Assembly (NCBI GenBank): GCA_043765375.1
Contig: JAYUJH010000018.1
Coordinates: forward strand, 1-36,827
Direction of reading: 5' to 3'
From: JAYUJH01 sp043765375
Lineage (GTDB): Bacteria; Pseudomonadota; Alphaproteobacteria; Rickettsiales; UBA998
DNA: 36,827 bases
Shown here: in pieces, positions 7,880-16,015 of the stretch
Position numbering within the stretch: the first letter of the stretch is position 1
Layout of the letters: each line of letters starts with the position of its first letter
The notes under the pieces: model-generated
Databases searched by the model: none
Told to the model about the DNA's origin: nothing
Seen by the model: the letters and a program-made list of their open reading frames with translations, nothing else
Program-made: the position numbers and the translations under genes

Positions 7880-8922
7880 GCGTTAATCCATTCAACCATA
7901 GGTTGCCAAAGATTTTTATGTCGCTCACCTCCAATAATCATACCAATATGTCCCGTTGGCGGTGTTAAAACTTCAACATCACGCATTTGATTAGCAATTG
8001 ATTTTGCATTTGCCATTGTGACAATTTTGTCATTAATCGGCGCAACAACCAACGAACGGCACTTTATTTTGTCAGGCGTAATGCGAGTTCCTTCCACCAA
8101 CCACTCTCCTTTGGCAGTAATATTATGTTCCGCCCAGTCAATCAGGCAGTTGCGGGCGAACGCACTGGTTAGCGGCACGGTATCATTCACCCAATTTTCT
8201 ACCGCCAAAAAACGATGATATGACTCACTATCATGGCTTAAATTATTGAAATATTTATATTTTTCTTCAAATTGTTCAGGTGCCGCCAGATAAAATAGCC
8301 ACGATAAATATGCACCCGAAACTAGCGGCGAATTATTGCACCAACTATTAGTGATTATTTGCTGATGAGAACTCCATAATTTATTCGGATAATTATCCAC
8401 CGCAAAGTTCCACGGAGTTGCAATTAAAATCAATGACTTAACCATCTTTGGCTGCAAAACTGCCAGCGCCAAAGCCAGCACTCCACCAACGCAATATCCC
8501 ATCACATGAATCATATTATTCGTTTGCAAAGATAGATGTTCAAGCAATGGTTGCAAATAATCCATCACATAGCCAGCCGCATCAAGCTCGCCATCTTCCT
8601 CGCTCGGCTCGTCCCAATCTAGCAAAAAAACATTTATTCCCGAATTAGCCAAATATTTTGCCAAGCTCAATTTATCACCCAAATCCGATATGCTCAAATC
8701 TAATATATAATAACGGTTAATTAGCGATGGTATAATCAGCAGGTTTGGCGCATTATTTGCATGATTTACTCTAAAGCACCGCACTTTTTTATGCGACCAT
8801 ATCACCTCATATTCATGTTCTGGGCGGACAAAATCGCTGTTTTGAAAACGCTGTAATCCAATCAACCAAGCTGGCGGAACGTCTGGAGCATTTTGTGGAG
8901 CGGTAAAAATATCATATTCCAT
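7870..8922 (-). CDS. PhaC-like polyhydroxyalkanoate synthase (class III size)
   Basis: Alpha/beta-hydrolase-fold protein of 350 residues, matching class III PHA synthase catalytic subunits, which polymerise (R)-3-hydroxyacyl-CoA into storage polyester. The lipase-like box carries cysteine instead of serine (GYCVGG, C144), the hallmark of PhaC. The other triad candidates are D298 (PINDKIV) and H325 (TGHIGMI). PhaC-type segments also include PSLINRYYILDL (65-76) and the tryptophan of LLDWDEP. No phaA, phaB, phaE or phasin gene is recognised in the window. The unknown genes upstream on the same strand could share its transcript. Converges with dnaB with a 10-bp overlap. Confidence 0.85.
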   Translation of the reverse strand: MEYDIFTAPQNAPDVPPAWLIGLQRFQNSDFVRPEHEYEVIWSHKKVRCFRVNHANNAPNLLIIPSLINRYYILDLSISDLGDKLSLAKYLANSGINVFLLDWDEPSEEDGELDAAGYVMDYLQPLLEHLSLQTNNMIHVMGYCVGGVLALALAVLQPKMVKSLILIATPWNFAVDNYPNKLWSSHQQIITNSWCNNSPLVSGAYLSWLFYLAAPEQFEEKYKYFNNLSHDSESYHRFLAVENWVNDTVPLTSAFARNCLIDWAEHNITAKGEWLVEGTRITPDKIKCRSLVVAPINDKIVTMANAKSIANQMRDVEVLTPPTGHIGMIIGGERHKNLWQPMVEWINAHS

Positions 8923-8967
8923 AGTTGCGACATCATATTACTAAAATATAACCATGACAACAATAAA

Positions 8968-9606
8968 TCAACTCACGCTCGCCATCATTTGCCCTGTTGC
9001 AACTTGTGGTTGCTGCACCCGATTGTTTAGTTCAATAGATTTCACGTTGTTATAAGGGATTGCGTGCGTTTCAGCCTCAGCCTTGCGCTCAAGTGATAGC
9101 ACCTCCAAATATGCTTTAGATGTTTGGCTGTCTGCTTGCTCAATCAATTTCGCCGTAGTCTCCGACATACTATTAACATGTTTGGGAGAAATCATTTTTT
9201 CTGCTGCATGTATGCCTGCTATCATTCCAGCGGTAAGCGTTGTATGGCTTAGAACTTCTTGCATTGCTGTGGGTATAGGTAATTTATGTATAACTAAATC
9301 TGCAACAGCCCCTATTACCGCTCCAATTACTCCCCCTATCACAGCAGACTGAACTATTTGCATGGTGTTTGGTGCAACCATTGATTCCTGCGCACTCGCA
9401 AAAGCATTGCGTTGCATTCTTGCTGCTCGTGCGAGTTGTCCGCCGGGGGTATCACCAAAATCCTCCATAATTGCGAGGGGAAGCCCTCCCGAATTGTGAC
9501 TTTGCTGCGCATCACTAGCCAATTTACCATGACCATCAGGGTTCATTATCTCAATTGGACGGTCGCCCATTGCGTATGGTTTGGCGGTATAATTAGCGTC
9601 ACTCAT
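8968..9606 (-). CDS. Unrecognised protein with glycine-zipper membrane segment
   Basis: Not recognised. The 212 residues start with a polar stretch (1-75), then a glycine/alanine-rich hydrophobic segment (about 83-106, with the repeat VIGGVIGAVIGA) that could span a membrane, a weaker hydrophobic stretch (about 121-135), a likely helical charged region (140-190) and a Gln/Val tail. No signal peptide is evident. The Shine-Dalgarno GGG lies 7-12 nt before the ATG. It lies between the PhaC-like gene (45 bp downstream) and a larger protein of similar design upstream (85-bp gap), all on the same strand, so an operon is plausible. A secreted or membrane-inserted protein is possible; function is unknown. 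Confidence 0.7.
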   Translation of the reverse strand: MSDANYTAKPYAMGDRPIEIMNPDGHGKLASDAQQSHNSGGLPLAIMEDFGDTPGGQLARAARMQRNAFASAQESMVAPNTMQIVQSAVIGGVIGAVIGAVADLVIHKLPIPTAMQEVLSHTTLTAGMIAGIHAAEKMISPKHVNSMSETTAKLIEQADSQTSKAYLEVLSLERKAEAETHAIPYNNVKSIELNNRVQQPQVATGQMMASVS

Positions 9607-9691
9607 AATTTACCCATTTCCCTGTGATGATTTACAAAAATCATTTTAGCGCAATAATGTGACAAAATCATTACATTTTTTTCAGTTATTA

Positions 9692-11227
9692 TCATACGCC
9701 CATCGCCATTTGTTGCTCTGGTTGTTGCGCTAATCTCTCTTGCCAATTACCCTGCTGCTCTTGTTTTTCTTTTAATATAGCAAGTTGTCCTATATTACCT
9801 GCGGCTTCGTTTGATTGCTTAGCGAGATTTTCCGCTTTTCCAGATTTTTGCACCCAGCTTGCTTGCTTGTCGGTTGCTTGCTCAATTTGTCCTTCAATAG
9901 CGTGAAGTTTCTCATCTCGTTTTTCGTTGATATGGTTAATGATTGCGTAAGCGAGTGCGGCGCAACCAAGCACAGCTGCTATTTGCCCACCCCTTTGCAC
10001 TCCTTCAGGTAAAGTCCCTATTTTATCACGCAACCCAACAGCAAGCTCACCAATTTTTGTTGCTTCCAAATCTTTTTTAGCAGCTGCAACGGCTGTTTTC
10101 ATTCCACCAGCTGCTTCTAAAATATCATCTTTGATTTGTGCTTTGCTACCAAATAGCCCAGATTGCACTTGGCTTGCTGGAGTAACAGTTTTTGCAATTA
10201 TATCTTGTTTTACTGATTCATAACCTTCCTTTACTATGTTAGCAACATCTTTATCATTTACTTGATTTATATTATATCTTAATCCACCAGATATTCCTTC
10301 AATATTATCAGCAACCTGATTGGCAAAGACTTTGTTGTATGATGAAGGTATATCTCCAACTCTCGCATCTATCCCTTTTGCAACATTTTCATAAATCGTC
10401 CCTACAGGCGTATTTGGGTTGTTATGGAGCATGTTTTTCACGCTATCTGCGTGCATATCAAACTTTCTAAACAATCCCGCGCTTTGTTTGCTTACGCCAG
10501 CATCGTTTATCATTGGGTTGGCTGCATCTGAAAATAATTGTCCAAGATTATCTCCAGAAACTTTTGTTACATTTTCTACAACCTCGCTTTGTAACCCCGC
10601 CACGCTATAATTGCTTTTAACGACGTTATCAACCCAATTTAATGGATTCCAGTTGCTACCTTTACCCATCGTTTTAGCTGCTGCTTCAAGCCCTTTTTCT
10701 GCCACCTTTTCAGCATTATAAAAATTATCACCAACAAACTTGATAGCTTCGTTGCCCACGGCTGCGCCAACTAAAACTGCACCTGTAGTTTTTGCTGCAC
10801 TCATTGGTTTATCTGATGCTACATAATTTCGTTCTAATTGCGCTATGTCATTAGCTGCTGCTTGCGCTTGCCCTGCTAGCCCATCGGCTAGACGCCCCGC
10901 TTGCTCTCCCGCTGCTCCATATTGCTCTGCTGCTTGATATAATGTCGCTGAACTAACGGTTTCTATAGGATTAGCTTCCATAGGGTTAGGCTGCGTTGGT
11001 TGCGTTTCTAACTGCTGATATTCTGGTGACTGAGCCTCTAATAATTGAGGGTTTCTATATTGTGCAAACTCTGTTTCAAGCGGTTGACCAGCATTAACGA
11101 ACTCACCTTGCACCACTTCGTCCTGAACCACCTCACCACCTGCAATAATATTATTTTGCAACATATTATTTTGTGGGGGTTGATTGCCTGTTTGGGTAGG
11201 TTTTTCAATCACTTTTATATTCGCCAT
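9692..11227 (-). CDS. Unrecognised 511-residue protein, Gln/Ala-rich, two hydrophobic segments
   Basis: Not recognised. Residues 1-95 are Gln/Asn/Pro-rich and include two 5-residue tandem duplications (EVVQD-EVVQG at 32-41, NPMEA-NPIET at 81-90). Residues 95-140 are Ala/Gln-rich and probably helical. A hydrophobic segment (146-166, AVLVGAAVGNEAI) and a second one near the C-terminus (413-432, IAAVLGCAALAYAII) are followed by a charged, Gln-rich tail suited to a coiled coil. A GGTGA lies about 9 nt before the ATG. The layout resembles that of the next gene on the strand (disordered part, glycine/alanine hydrophobic segment, charged helix). An effector-like or envelope role is a guess only. Confidence 0.7.
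   Translation of the reverse strand: MANIKVIEKPTQTGNQPPQNNMLQNNIIAGGEVVQDEVVQGEFVNAGQPLETEFAQYRNPQLLEAQSPEYQQLETQPTQPNPMEANPIETVSSATLYQAAEQYGAAGEQAGRLADGLAGQAQAAANDIAQLERNYVASDKPMSAAKTTGAVLVGAAVGNEAIKFVGDNFYNAEKVAEKGLEAAAKTMGKGSNWNPLNWVDNVVKSNYSVAGLQSEVVENVTKVSGDNLGQLFSDAANPMINDAGVSKQSAGLFRKFDMHADSVKNMLHNNPNTPVGTIYENVAKGIDARVGDIPSSYNKVFANQVADNIEGISGGLRYNINQVNDKDVANIVKEGYESVKQDIIAKTVTPASQVQSGLFGSKAQIKDDILEAAGGMKTAVAAAKKDLEATKIGELAVGLRDKIGTLPEGVQRGGQIAAVLGCAALAYAIINHINEKRDEKLHAIEGQIEQATDKQASWVQKSGKAENLAKQSNEAAGNIGQLAILKEKQEQQGNWQERLAQQPEQQMAMGV
10958..10987 (-). repeat. 15-bp tandem duplication (NPMEA-NPIET)
   Basis: Two adjacent 15-bp units in the 511-residue unknown gene, encoding NPMEA and NPIET. 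In frame, in the disordered N-terminal part. Confidence 0.6.
11105..11134 (-). repeat. 15-bp tandem duplication (EVVQD-EVVQG)
   Basis: Two adjacent 15-bp units in the same gene, encoding EVVQD and EVVQG. Several of the base differences are silent (GAG/GAA, GTT/GTG, CAG/CAA). Confidence 0.65.
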
Positions 11228-11318
11228 AATTCACATCACCCATTATTTGATAATAATAATATATCAGCAACCTATGACAATATAATGACAATGATTAATA
11301 TTTTATGCACCAAAAACA

Positions 11319-12074
11319 CTATATATTTAGGCTTAATTTTTCTAGCAATTCATCGCTCAACTCCATATTAACCGTCACTTCCTGCACATCGTCCAAATCT
11401 TCCAACAAATCAATCAATTTGAATATATTTTTTGCCTTTTCCTCATCAATTGGGGCGTTAATTTGCGATTGCCAAACGATGCGAGCGGATTTTGGCTCAC
11501 CATATTTTGCCTCCAACTCACTCAAAACCTCATGTAGATTTTCAATTTTGGTGGTGATGCGGTGCGCTTCATCATCAATGGTTGCATCATCTGCGCCTGC
11601 TTCAATCGCCGCTTCCATCATCGCATCTTCGCTTGCTACGTTGATATGGTATGATATCTCGCCAACCCGTGTGAACATGAACGCCACGCTACCATGTTCG
11701 CCTAAGTTTCCACCACATTTGGTGAATGCTGCTCGCACATCAGAGGCGGTGCGGTTGCGATTATCCGTCATGCAATCAACGATAAATGCAACTCCGCCTA
11801 CGCCATAGCCTTCATAATGGATTTCTTCGTAATTATCGCTATCAGAATTGCCTGCACCACGCTTGATTGCGGCTTCAATTTTATCCTTTGGCACATTTTC
11901 GCTACGAGCTGCCAAAATTGCTGAACGCAAGCGAGGATTCGCAGCAGGGTCTGGCATACCAGATTTCGCTGCTACAATTATCTCCTTAATCATACGAGTG
12001 AATATTTTTGCCCGTTTTTTATCCTGCGCACCTTTGCGGTGCATGATATTTTTGAACTTGGAATGTCCTGCCAT
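11319..12074 (-). CDS. yebC: YebC/PmpR-family translation or transcription factor
   Basis: YebC family protein of 251 residues, near the usual length. The start MAGHSKFKNIMHRKGAQDKKRAK is the near-invariant family N-terminus, so the 15 codons of open frame before it are excluded. Other conserved blocks are ARSENVPKDKIEAAIKRG and YEGYGVGGVAF. Members bind DNA as regulators in some bacteria, and more recent work places YebC proteins at ribosomes that stall on proline-rich stretches; which applies here cannot be read from sequence. In many bacteria yebC is next to ruvC, but here it follows a sulfotransferase gene by 5 bp. Confidence 0.93.
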   Translation of the reverse strand: MAGHSKFKNIMHRKGAQDKKRAKIFTRMIKEIIVAAKSGMPDPAANPRLRSAILAARSENVPKDKIEAAIKRGAGNSDSDNYEEIHYEGYGVGGVAFIVDCMTDNRNRTASDVRAAFTKCGGNLGEHGSVAFMFTRVGEISYHINVASEDAMMEAAIEAGADDATIDDEAHRITTKIENLHEVLSELEAKYGEPKSARIVWQSQINAPIDEEKAKNIFKLIDLLEDLDDVQEVTVNMELSDELLEKLSLNI

Positions 12075-12079
12075 ATGTT

Positions 12080-13147
12080 TTAAGCCACATTCGTTTTTCT
12101 GAAGGTCAATATGCGCCAAATGTTAGCGAGCTTATTATCCCATTTTGATGATGATATTTGTTGCATTTGCGACATTTGTTCACGTTCTTTATTCAACGCT
12201 TCTTCATGTTTGGCTTTCAAAATAACGATATTATTCTGCTCCGATTGCAGTTGACTTTGCAACTCATTCGCATTTTGTTCCGCATCTGATGCACGATTAT
12301 TTTGCACCTCTAATCTCTCATTTAACTTCATATATTTAGCAAGCAACGCCACCGCATCAGACGCTAAACTAGTTGGTTTTTGCAATATTTTTGGCGCAGG
12401 CTCTTCGCCTTTCAAGTAGCCAATTAACTTCCGTTGATAATTATTAGTAATATCATTCAAAGCATCTGCCCCAGCGTGAGAGCGATATAATGACGGGTCA
12501 ATAAACGCATTAATCTCTTTTTCACTTGGCATAATCAGCCCACGTTCAACATGTTTTGTCAAATCGTTATATAATTTTTGCATAGTTGCCATAGGGTTCG
12601 CTAGCAACTCATCATGCGAAATAAAAATCGTTGGAGCGGTGCGAATGGCGTTCACAATCCCCACAGCGTAATATTCCCAAAACGCCATACCATGTGTGAG
12701 TGATATGTCATTACGAGTTTTGAGTGAACGAGCCACCTCCTGCGGGTTGCGATAAACACATATAATCACGGGCAGTTCAAGCATTGGTTGCCAAAATGGA
12801 TAGGTGATGCACATGCGAGGATCTTTAATCACCCACGGACGGTTTGCGTCCATTTCCAGCACGATATTTCGCAATGATTGTAATGTTGGTTGCAGTGCCG
12901 TCAAATCTTTTTTTGTTGGTGCATCAGTGAATTGCCAATTATCCAACTTGTCCCATTCGCAGCCATAATGCTTGAGAATTGCATCATTTGCAGCAATCAC
13001 GTCACCGCGCTCCCAAAACCCTTTCGGATTTTCGCTATTTGCACCAATGGAGGTATCCCCCATACCAAAATAAGCCCCCATCATATTAATCAGACGAGTA
13101 ACCATAGATGTGCCAGAACGATGAGCACCAAGAACAATTATTTGCAT
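12080..13147 (-). CDS. Sulfotransferase-family protein with coiled-coil tail
   Basis: Predicted PAPS-dependent sulfotransferase of 355 residues. The N-terminal P-loop-like 5'-phosphosulfate motif is VLGAHRSGTSMVTRL (from about residue 4). A second region, with RPWVIKDPRMC and VYRNPQEVARSLKTRND, fits the 3'-phosphate-binding part of the family. From about residue 270 the chain becomes a Glu/Gln-rich predicted coiled coil, ending in a short basic stretch. Such tails occur in sulfotransferases linked to surface glycans, but no glycan genes are nearby. The start is ATG; an in-frame TTG 18 bp upstream is less likely. It lies downstream of a terminator, so it probably has its own promoter. Confidence 0.8.
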   Translation of the reverse strand: MQIIVLGAHRSGTSMVTRLINMMGAYFGMGDTSIGANSENPKGFWERGDVIAANDAILKHYGCEWDKLDNWQFTDAPTKKDLTALQPTLQSLRNIVLEMDANRPWVIKDPRMCITYPFWQPMLELPVIICVYRNPQEVARSLKTRNDISLTHGMAFWEYYAVGIVNAIRTAPTIFISHDELLANPMATMQKLYNDLTKHVERGLIMPSEKEINAFIDPSLYRSHAGADALNDITNNYQRKLIGYLKGEEPAPKILQKPTSLASDAVALLAKYMKLNERLEVQNNRASDAEQNANELQSQLQSEQNNIVILKAKHEEALNKEREQMSQMQQISSSKWDNKLANIWRILTFRKTNVA

Positions 13148-13203
13148 ATTCCAGTTTATAGCCAATTTTTCACTATTATAGCAATAGTTTTTTTGATTTG
13201 AGC

Positions 13204-13227
13204 AAAAAAAAGACGCCGAAGCGTCTT
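13204..13227 (-). terminator. Intrinsic terminator of the Bax-inhibitor-like gene
   Basis: On the minus strand, AAGACGC-TTCG-GCGTCTT forms a 7-bp stem with a UUCG tetraloop and runs straight into a T-tract. It lies 25-50 bp past the stop codon at 13253 and separates that gene from the sulfotransferase. Confidence 0.9.
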
Positions 13228-13252
13228 AAAAATAAATCAGTCAGATTATGGT

Positions 13253-13978
13253 TTAGTCATTCCCACTTTTCAATTGTCCCATGATGGAAAGCAACCTAAT
13301 AAACAAATTGATGATGTCAAGGTAGAGCGCAAGGGCGCAATCTACAGCATTATCAACCGTAGCTGGAACACGAAGTGCTTGGTTGACATCAAAAATGACG
13401 TAACCAGAGAAAAGAAAAACTCCGAGCCAATCCCACAAAGTGAGCGCACCTTGTAGCGGAAAGCCCGGAATCAACAAACCTGCCAAGGGAATACCAAATT
13501 GTCCAAGCAAAAGAATTAGCAATCCTGCGAACAGAATACCATTCCAATTGCTGAGGCTTTCTGGAATAACCGCACCGACAACAGTCAAAACAGCAACTAG
13601 CATAGCAGTTACGAATACAACTTTTGCAACAGATGCCGCAGTGTATAAGCCAACTACTGGTCCAAGCATTAGCCCAAAAGGTGCTGCAACAAGCATGTAA
13701 CCAAAGAAAGAAATCAAAGGTTTTTTGCTTGAGAGCGCAATCCAGATTCCTACGAAACCAGAGATCAAGACTACAAGACAAAGGCTTAGAAAATGGATAG
13801 GCCCATTATAGACCATTTTGTTTGCAGTGTTTAACGTTACCCAGTTTTGAGTAAAGAATGCACCAATAGCGGTGATTGCCAAGCCGATGAAGGTAAAAAA
13901 CCCATATAGTAGCATGAAATAATTTTTACTTACTTCATCACTACCAGTCCGTTCCCAAACAGAATCTCCAATAGACAT
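13253..13978 (-). CDS. Bax inhibitor-1 / YccA-family membrane protein
   Basis: Inner-membrane protein of 241 residues with about seven hydrophobic segments. The C-terminal family signature is present (ALYLDIINLFIRLLSIMG). The bacterial family includes YccA, which binds the protease FtsH, and calcium-leak channels; the role here is not known. The start is fixed by AAGGAG 8 nt before the ATG at 13978; 43 more codons are open upstream but have no such site and look unlike the family. Divergent from the D-amino-acid transaminase gene. Confidence 0.92.
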   Translation of the reverse strand: MSIGDSVWERTGSDEVSKNYFMLLYGFFTFIGLAITAIGAFFTQNWVTLNTANKMVYNGPIHFLSLCLVVLISGFVGIWIALSSKKPLISFFGYMLVAAPFGLMLGPVVGLYTAASVAKVVFVTAMLVAVLTVVGAVIPESLSNWNGILFAGLLILLLGQFGIPLAGLLIPGFPLQGALTLWDWLGVFLFSGYVIFDVNQALRVPATVDNAVDCALALYLDIINLFIRLLSIMGQLKSGND

Positions 13979-13985
13979 ATTAGTT

Positions 13986-13991
13986 CTCCTT
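13986..13991 (-). promoter_or_regulatory. Ribosome-binding site deciding the start at 13978
   Basis: AAGGAG on the minus strand, 7-8 nt before the ATG. It is the strongest Shine-Dalgarno sequence in this stretch and rules out the longer reading frame. Confidence 0.85.
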
Positions 13992-14113
13992 AAAGAACTA
14001 GATAGCATGATGTCATTACTCATCATACTTAATTGGCGTGTGCTGCAGATGCAAACACAGCAGCTTTTGAAGATCGTGAAAAACACAACTCTAAAAGCAA
14101 ATGACAATTTAGA

Positions 14114-14139
14114 GATTAATATATATATATATATTAATC
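14114..14139. repeat. 26-bp AT palindrome between divergent genes
   Basis: GATTAAT, six AT steps, then ATTAATC: a perfect palindrome between the Bax-inhibitor-like and transaminase genes. An overlapping ATTAATC-AAT-GATTAAT pair follows (14133-14149). It could contain overlapping -10 boxes or bind a regulator; nothing decides this. Confidence 0.5.
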
Positions 14140-14209
14140 AATGATTAATTGCATAATTATTAACAATTTTTTGCTTGCAATTTTTGTGCATAAAAATCAT
14201 AACATTTGC

Positions 14210-15103
14210 ATGAAAATAGCTTATGTAAATGGAAGATATGTGCCGTTGCAACATGCGGTTGTGCCAATGCAAGACCGTGGTTATCAATTCGCTGATGGGA
14301 TTTATGAAGTCTCAATGTTTTATAATCAACGCTTTTTGGATATGGATTTGCATTTGCAACGCCTCCATCAATCGCTTGAGGCAATGCAAATTAATTGGAG
14401 CATGACTGACGCCGCGTTGCTCACCATTTTGCGCAGATTATTGCAATTAAACTCAGTCAATGATGGCTATGTTTATTTGCAAATAACAAGGGGGGTTGCG
14501 CCACGCAATCATCTATTTCCTGCCTCTGCTAAAGCATTTTTAACGGCGTGCGTTATGCCAACTCGGGCAGCAAAACTAGAAGCATATAGCAACGGCGTGA
14601 AAGTGATTACCGCAACAGATATTCGCCATGCTCGGTGCGATATTAAATCAATCGCTTTGTTGCCAAATGTGTTGCTGAAACAACAAGCACATGTTGCGGG
14701 TGCTGCTGAAGTGTTTTTGTTCAATCACGCTGATGAACTTACTGAATGCGCAGTTTCCACCGCTTATATTGTTAAAGATGGAGTGGTGCAAACTCACCCT
14801 GAAAATCACGCTGTGCTGAATGGAGTGCGCAAGCAAGTGGTGCGGCGTTTATGTGAGCAAAATAATATTGCGTATGTTGAGCGTATGATTAGCCGTGGCG
14901 AGGTTATGCAAGCTGATGAAGCGTTTTTGACTAGTGCTAATAGCCATATTTTACCCGTTAGTATGATTGATGATACGGTTATAGGGATTAGCAAAAATGG
15001 CGATATAGCCACTAGTGATAGGAAGGCGGGGGATTTATCCAAAAAATTATTAGCATTATATCAAACACATGTGACGAATCAAACGGGCAAATTATGGAAT
15101 TAA
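14210..15103 (+). CDS. dat: D-amino-acid transaminase (class IV PLP enzyme)
   Basis: Fold-type IV PLP aminotransferase of 297 residues. Key residues line up with D-alanine aminotransferases: Y32 (GIYEV), catalytic K146 (CDIKSIALLPN) and E179 (ELTEC). The N-terminal MKIAYVNGRYVP and DRGYQFADG segments are typical. It would interconvert D-alanine and D-glutamate, supplying D-amino acids for peptidoglycan, though branched-chain aminotransferases of the same fold are an alternative. The ATG at 14210 matches the family N-terminus; the open frame runs 23 codons further upstream. The 3' end overlaps the HAD phosphatase gene by 10 bp. Confidence 0.85.
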   Translation: MKIAYVNGRYVPLQHAVVPMQDRGYQFADGIYEVSMFYNQRFLDMDLHLQRLHQSLEAMQINWSMTDAALLTILRRLLQLNSVNDGYVYLQITRGVAPRNHLFPASAKAFLTACVMPTRAAKLEAYSNGVKVITATDIRHARCDIKSIALLPNVLLKQQAHVAGAAEVFLFNHADELTECAVSTAYIVKDGVVQTHPENHAVLNGVRKQVVRRLCEQNNIAYVERMISRGEVMQADEAFLTSANSHILPVSMIDDTVIGISKNGDIATSDRKAGDLSKKLLALYQTHVTNQTGKLWN

Positions 15104-15813
15104 CAAAACCAATATTACCAAAGCCTCTACTAACCAAACCCCTACTAGCCAAACCCCTACTAGCCAAACCAACTGCAATATTATTTGATTGGGACAATAC
15201 TTTGGTGGATACATGGCCACTAATTCATCAATCACTGCACGCTACCATGGAAAAATGGGGGCAAGTGCCTTGGAGTTTTGACGAAGTTAAGCAAAAAGTG
15301 GGCAAATCTATGCGTGATTCCTTCCCTGAAATGTTTGGCGAAACATGGGAGGAGGCGGGTGAGTTTTATTTGCAAACATACCGAGCATTTCCGATGAGTG
15401 AACTTAATTTGTTAGATGGAGCTTTGGAAATGTTGGAGTTGCTGCAACAATCACCCGTGAAAGTTGGTTTGGTGAGCAACAAAATGGGCGAGAGCTTGCG
15501 CCGTGAAGTGCAACAAAAGGATTTGGGTAAATATTTTGATGTGCTAGTTGGGGCAGGGGACGCTAAGCGAGATAAACCATATTCTGACCCTGCGGAGCTT
15601 GCGCTTGAAAAACTTGGGCTTGCTATGGATAAAAATGTGTGGTTCATTGGTGACACTATAACAGATTTAGGCTGCGCCAATGCGGGCGGAATGAGTGCAA
15701 TATTATATGGTGATGTGGAAGTGCAAGAAAACCACATATATCAAGGGCATAATTTTATATATCATGCAAAAAATCATACAGAATTAATAGAATTATTGCA
15801 TGAATATAATTAA
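15094..15813 (+). CDS. HAD-superfamily phosphatase, phosphoglycolate-phosphatase-like
   Basis: HAD hydrolase of 239 residues. The nucleophile motif is FDWDNTLVDT (D32, D34), motif II is GLVSNK, motif III the lysine in KRDKPYSDP, and motif IV is GDTITDL. A helical cap lies between motifs I and II, as in Gph/PpaX-type enzymes; the exact substrate is unknown. The first 27 residues are odd: the unit KPLLA is repeated in tandem (PLLTKPLLAKPLLAKP) by a 15-bp DNA repeat, giving a leader not found in the family core. The gene overlaps the transaminase gene by 10 bp, so the two are translationally linked. Confidence 0.85.
   Translation: MELTKPILPKPLLTKPLLAKPLLAKPTAILFDWDNTLVDTWPLIHQSLHATMEKWGQVPWSFDEVKQKVGKSMRDSFPEMFGETWEEAGEFYLQTYRAFPMSELNLLDGALEMLELLQQSPVKVGLVSNKMGESLRREVQQKDLGKYFDVLVGAGDAKRDKPYSDPAELALEKLGLAMDKNVWFIGDTITDLGCANAGGMSAILYGDVEVQENHIYQGHNFIYHAKNHTELIELLHEYN
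15121..15170 (+). repeat. 15-bp tandem repeat (3.3 copies) at the HAD N-terminus
   Basis: Units at 15121-15135, 15136-15150 and 15151-15165, then a partial copy. Units 2 and 3 are identical (AAACCCCTACTAGCC) and unit 1 differs at three bases. In frame, encoding K-P-L-L-T/A. Near-identical units mean recent expansion or an unstable tract. Confidence 0.85.
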
Positions 15814-15855
15814 TGGTTTATTTCTTATGAAGATAAAAATAAAGGTGAGTGGAAT

Positions 15856-15990
15856 ATGAAAAAGATAGATATGTTAATTGCTAAATTGGCGCAGAAACAA
15901 CAAAATACTTGCTTTGATGCAGGGCTTGCAATCGCCGTTGGTGCGCTTGTGGTTGCTGGAATTGCATTCGCCGTAGAATATATATTTTAA
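15856..15990 (+). CDS. Small single-span membrane protein (44 residues)
   Basis: Short open frame in the gap between the HAD phosphatase and gatC. It begins MKKIDMLIAKLAQKQQNT, a basic amphipathic start, followed by one hydrophobic segment (about residues 22-39, GLAIAVGALVVAGIAFAV) and a short end. AGGTGAG lies about 8 nt before the ATG and the gene ends 25 bp before gatC in the same direction. The length and layout fit a small inner-membrane protein. I do not recognise a family. Confidence 0.5.
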   Translation: MKKIDMLIAKLAQKQQNTCFDAGLAIAVGALVVAGIAFAVEYIF

Positions 15991-16015
15991 GTTTCCAATA
16001 TTTTAAGGTGCTAAT

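Noticed and set aside
8393..8401. DnaA-box-like TTATCCACC
   Set aside because: Single near-match inside the PhaC-like gene with no cluster around it; not evidence of an origin.
9630..9685. AATGT-ACATT stem with a T-run between the two unknown genes
   Set aside because: The T-run is on the plus strand, where no gene ends; the stem is only 5 bp.
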